From positions 1-5,651 of the forward strand of contig CABTMH010000022.1 in NCBI GenBank assembly GCA_902485915.1: a stretch of 5,651 bases of DNA, written 5' to 3'. The stretch's first letter is position 1. Every line of letters starts with the position of its first letter. Positions 5,571 through 5,651 of this stretch are shown here, in pieces. The DNA comes from an uncultured Oribacterium sp. GTDB taxonomy: Bacteria > Bacillota > Clostridia > Lachnospirales > Lachnospiraceae. A model generated the notes under the pieces. That model saw only the letters and a program-made list of their open reading frames with translations. It did not search any database and was not told where the DNA came from. The position numbers were made by a program, and so were the translations under genes.

Positions 5571-5651
5571 GGAGACGATGCCAAGGAAATGCGCCTTCGG
5601 CGCTGGCATCGTCGTTTGATTTTTTCGCTTAAGCGAAAAAACAGCCTCGCC
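5571..5651 (+). repeat. Modular hairpin repeat, copy C (right end cut by window)
   Basis: Beta is at 5574-5613, with the same perfect GACGATGCCA/TGGCATCGTC arms and inner GCGCC-TTC-GGCGC hairpin as copy B. It is followed by GTTTGA, gamma (5620-5641, a perfect 22-bp palindrome T6-CGCTTAAGCG-A6) and the first bases of delta (CAGCCTCGCC). The alpha module present upstream of beta in copy B is absent here; the sequence before beta is unrelated. It reads away from the DUF386 gene start. In the plus direction the beta hairpin plus T-tract could terminate transcription. Confidence 0.9.

Overview
The window looks like a piece of a moderately GC-rich Bacillota genome, probably Clostridia (Lachnospiraceae-like). 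The evidence is strong AGGAG-type ribosome binding sites 6-8 nt before most starts, AT-rich promoter regions between GC-rich genes, and bacterial catabolic genes with the standard code. The genus cannot be fixed from the sequence alone.

The core is a sugar-acid catabolic locus. A FadR/FCD-type GntR regulator (3242-3952, +) is divergent from a minus-strand operon that reads yiaK-like 2,3-diketo-L-gulonate reductase (3007-1922), yiaL-like YhcH/DUF386 protein (1817-1365), then a zinc-dependent medium-chain dehydrogenase of the L-gulonate/L-galactonate 5-dehydrogenase type (1176-148). The yiaK-yiaL adjacency matches the E. coli yia operon. The yiaK-like gene is broken by one in-frame TAA at codon 181 and is otherwise open to its natural end, so it is a very recent pseudogene or carries a sequencing error. 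The 234-bp divergent spacer holds a candidate promoter for each direction and a TGTATACA palindrome that could be the regulator's operator.

To the right, a second minus-strand pair encodes another YhcH/DUF386 protein (5529-5047) followed by an M28-family metallopeptidase (4955-4125). A strong bidirectional terminator (4089-4120) separates the convergent ends of the peptidase and the regulator.

The most unusual content is non-coding. Three copies of one modular, hairpin-rich intergenic repeat occur at 1-146 (-), 1191-1364 (+) and 5571-5651 (+); the first and last run off the window. Modules are shared among copies, but one hairpin module has a completely different stem sequence in one copy while staying self-complementary. 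This suggests that structure, not sequence, is maintained. Two copies flank the dehydrogenase gene as outward-pointing inverted repeats. A separate 65-bp element with perfect 14-bp GGGGTC-type inverted ends (4967-5031) sits between the peptidase and the second DUF386 gene.
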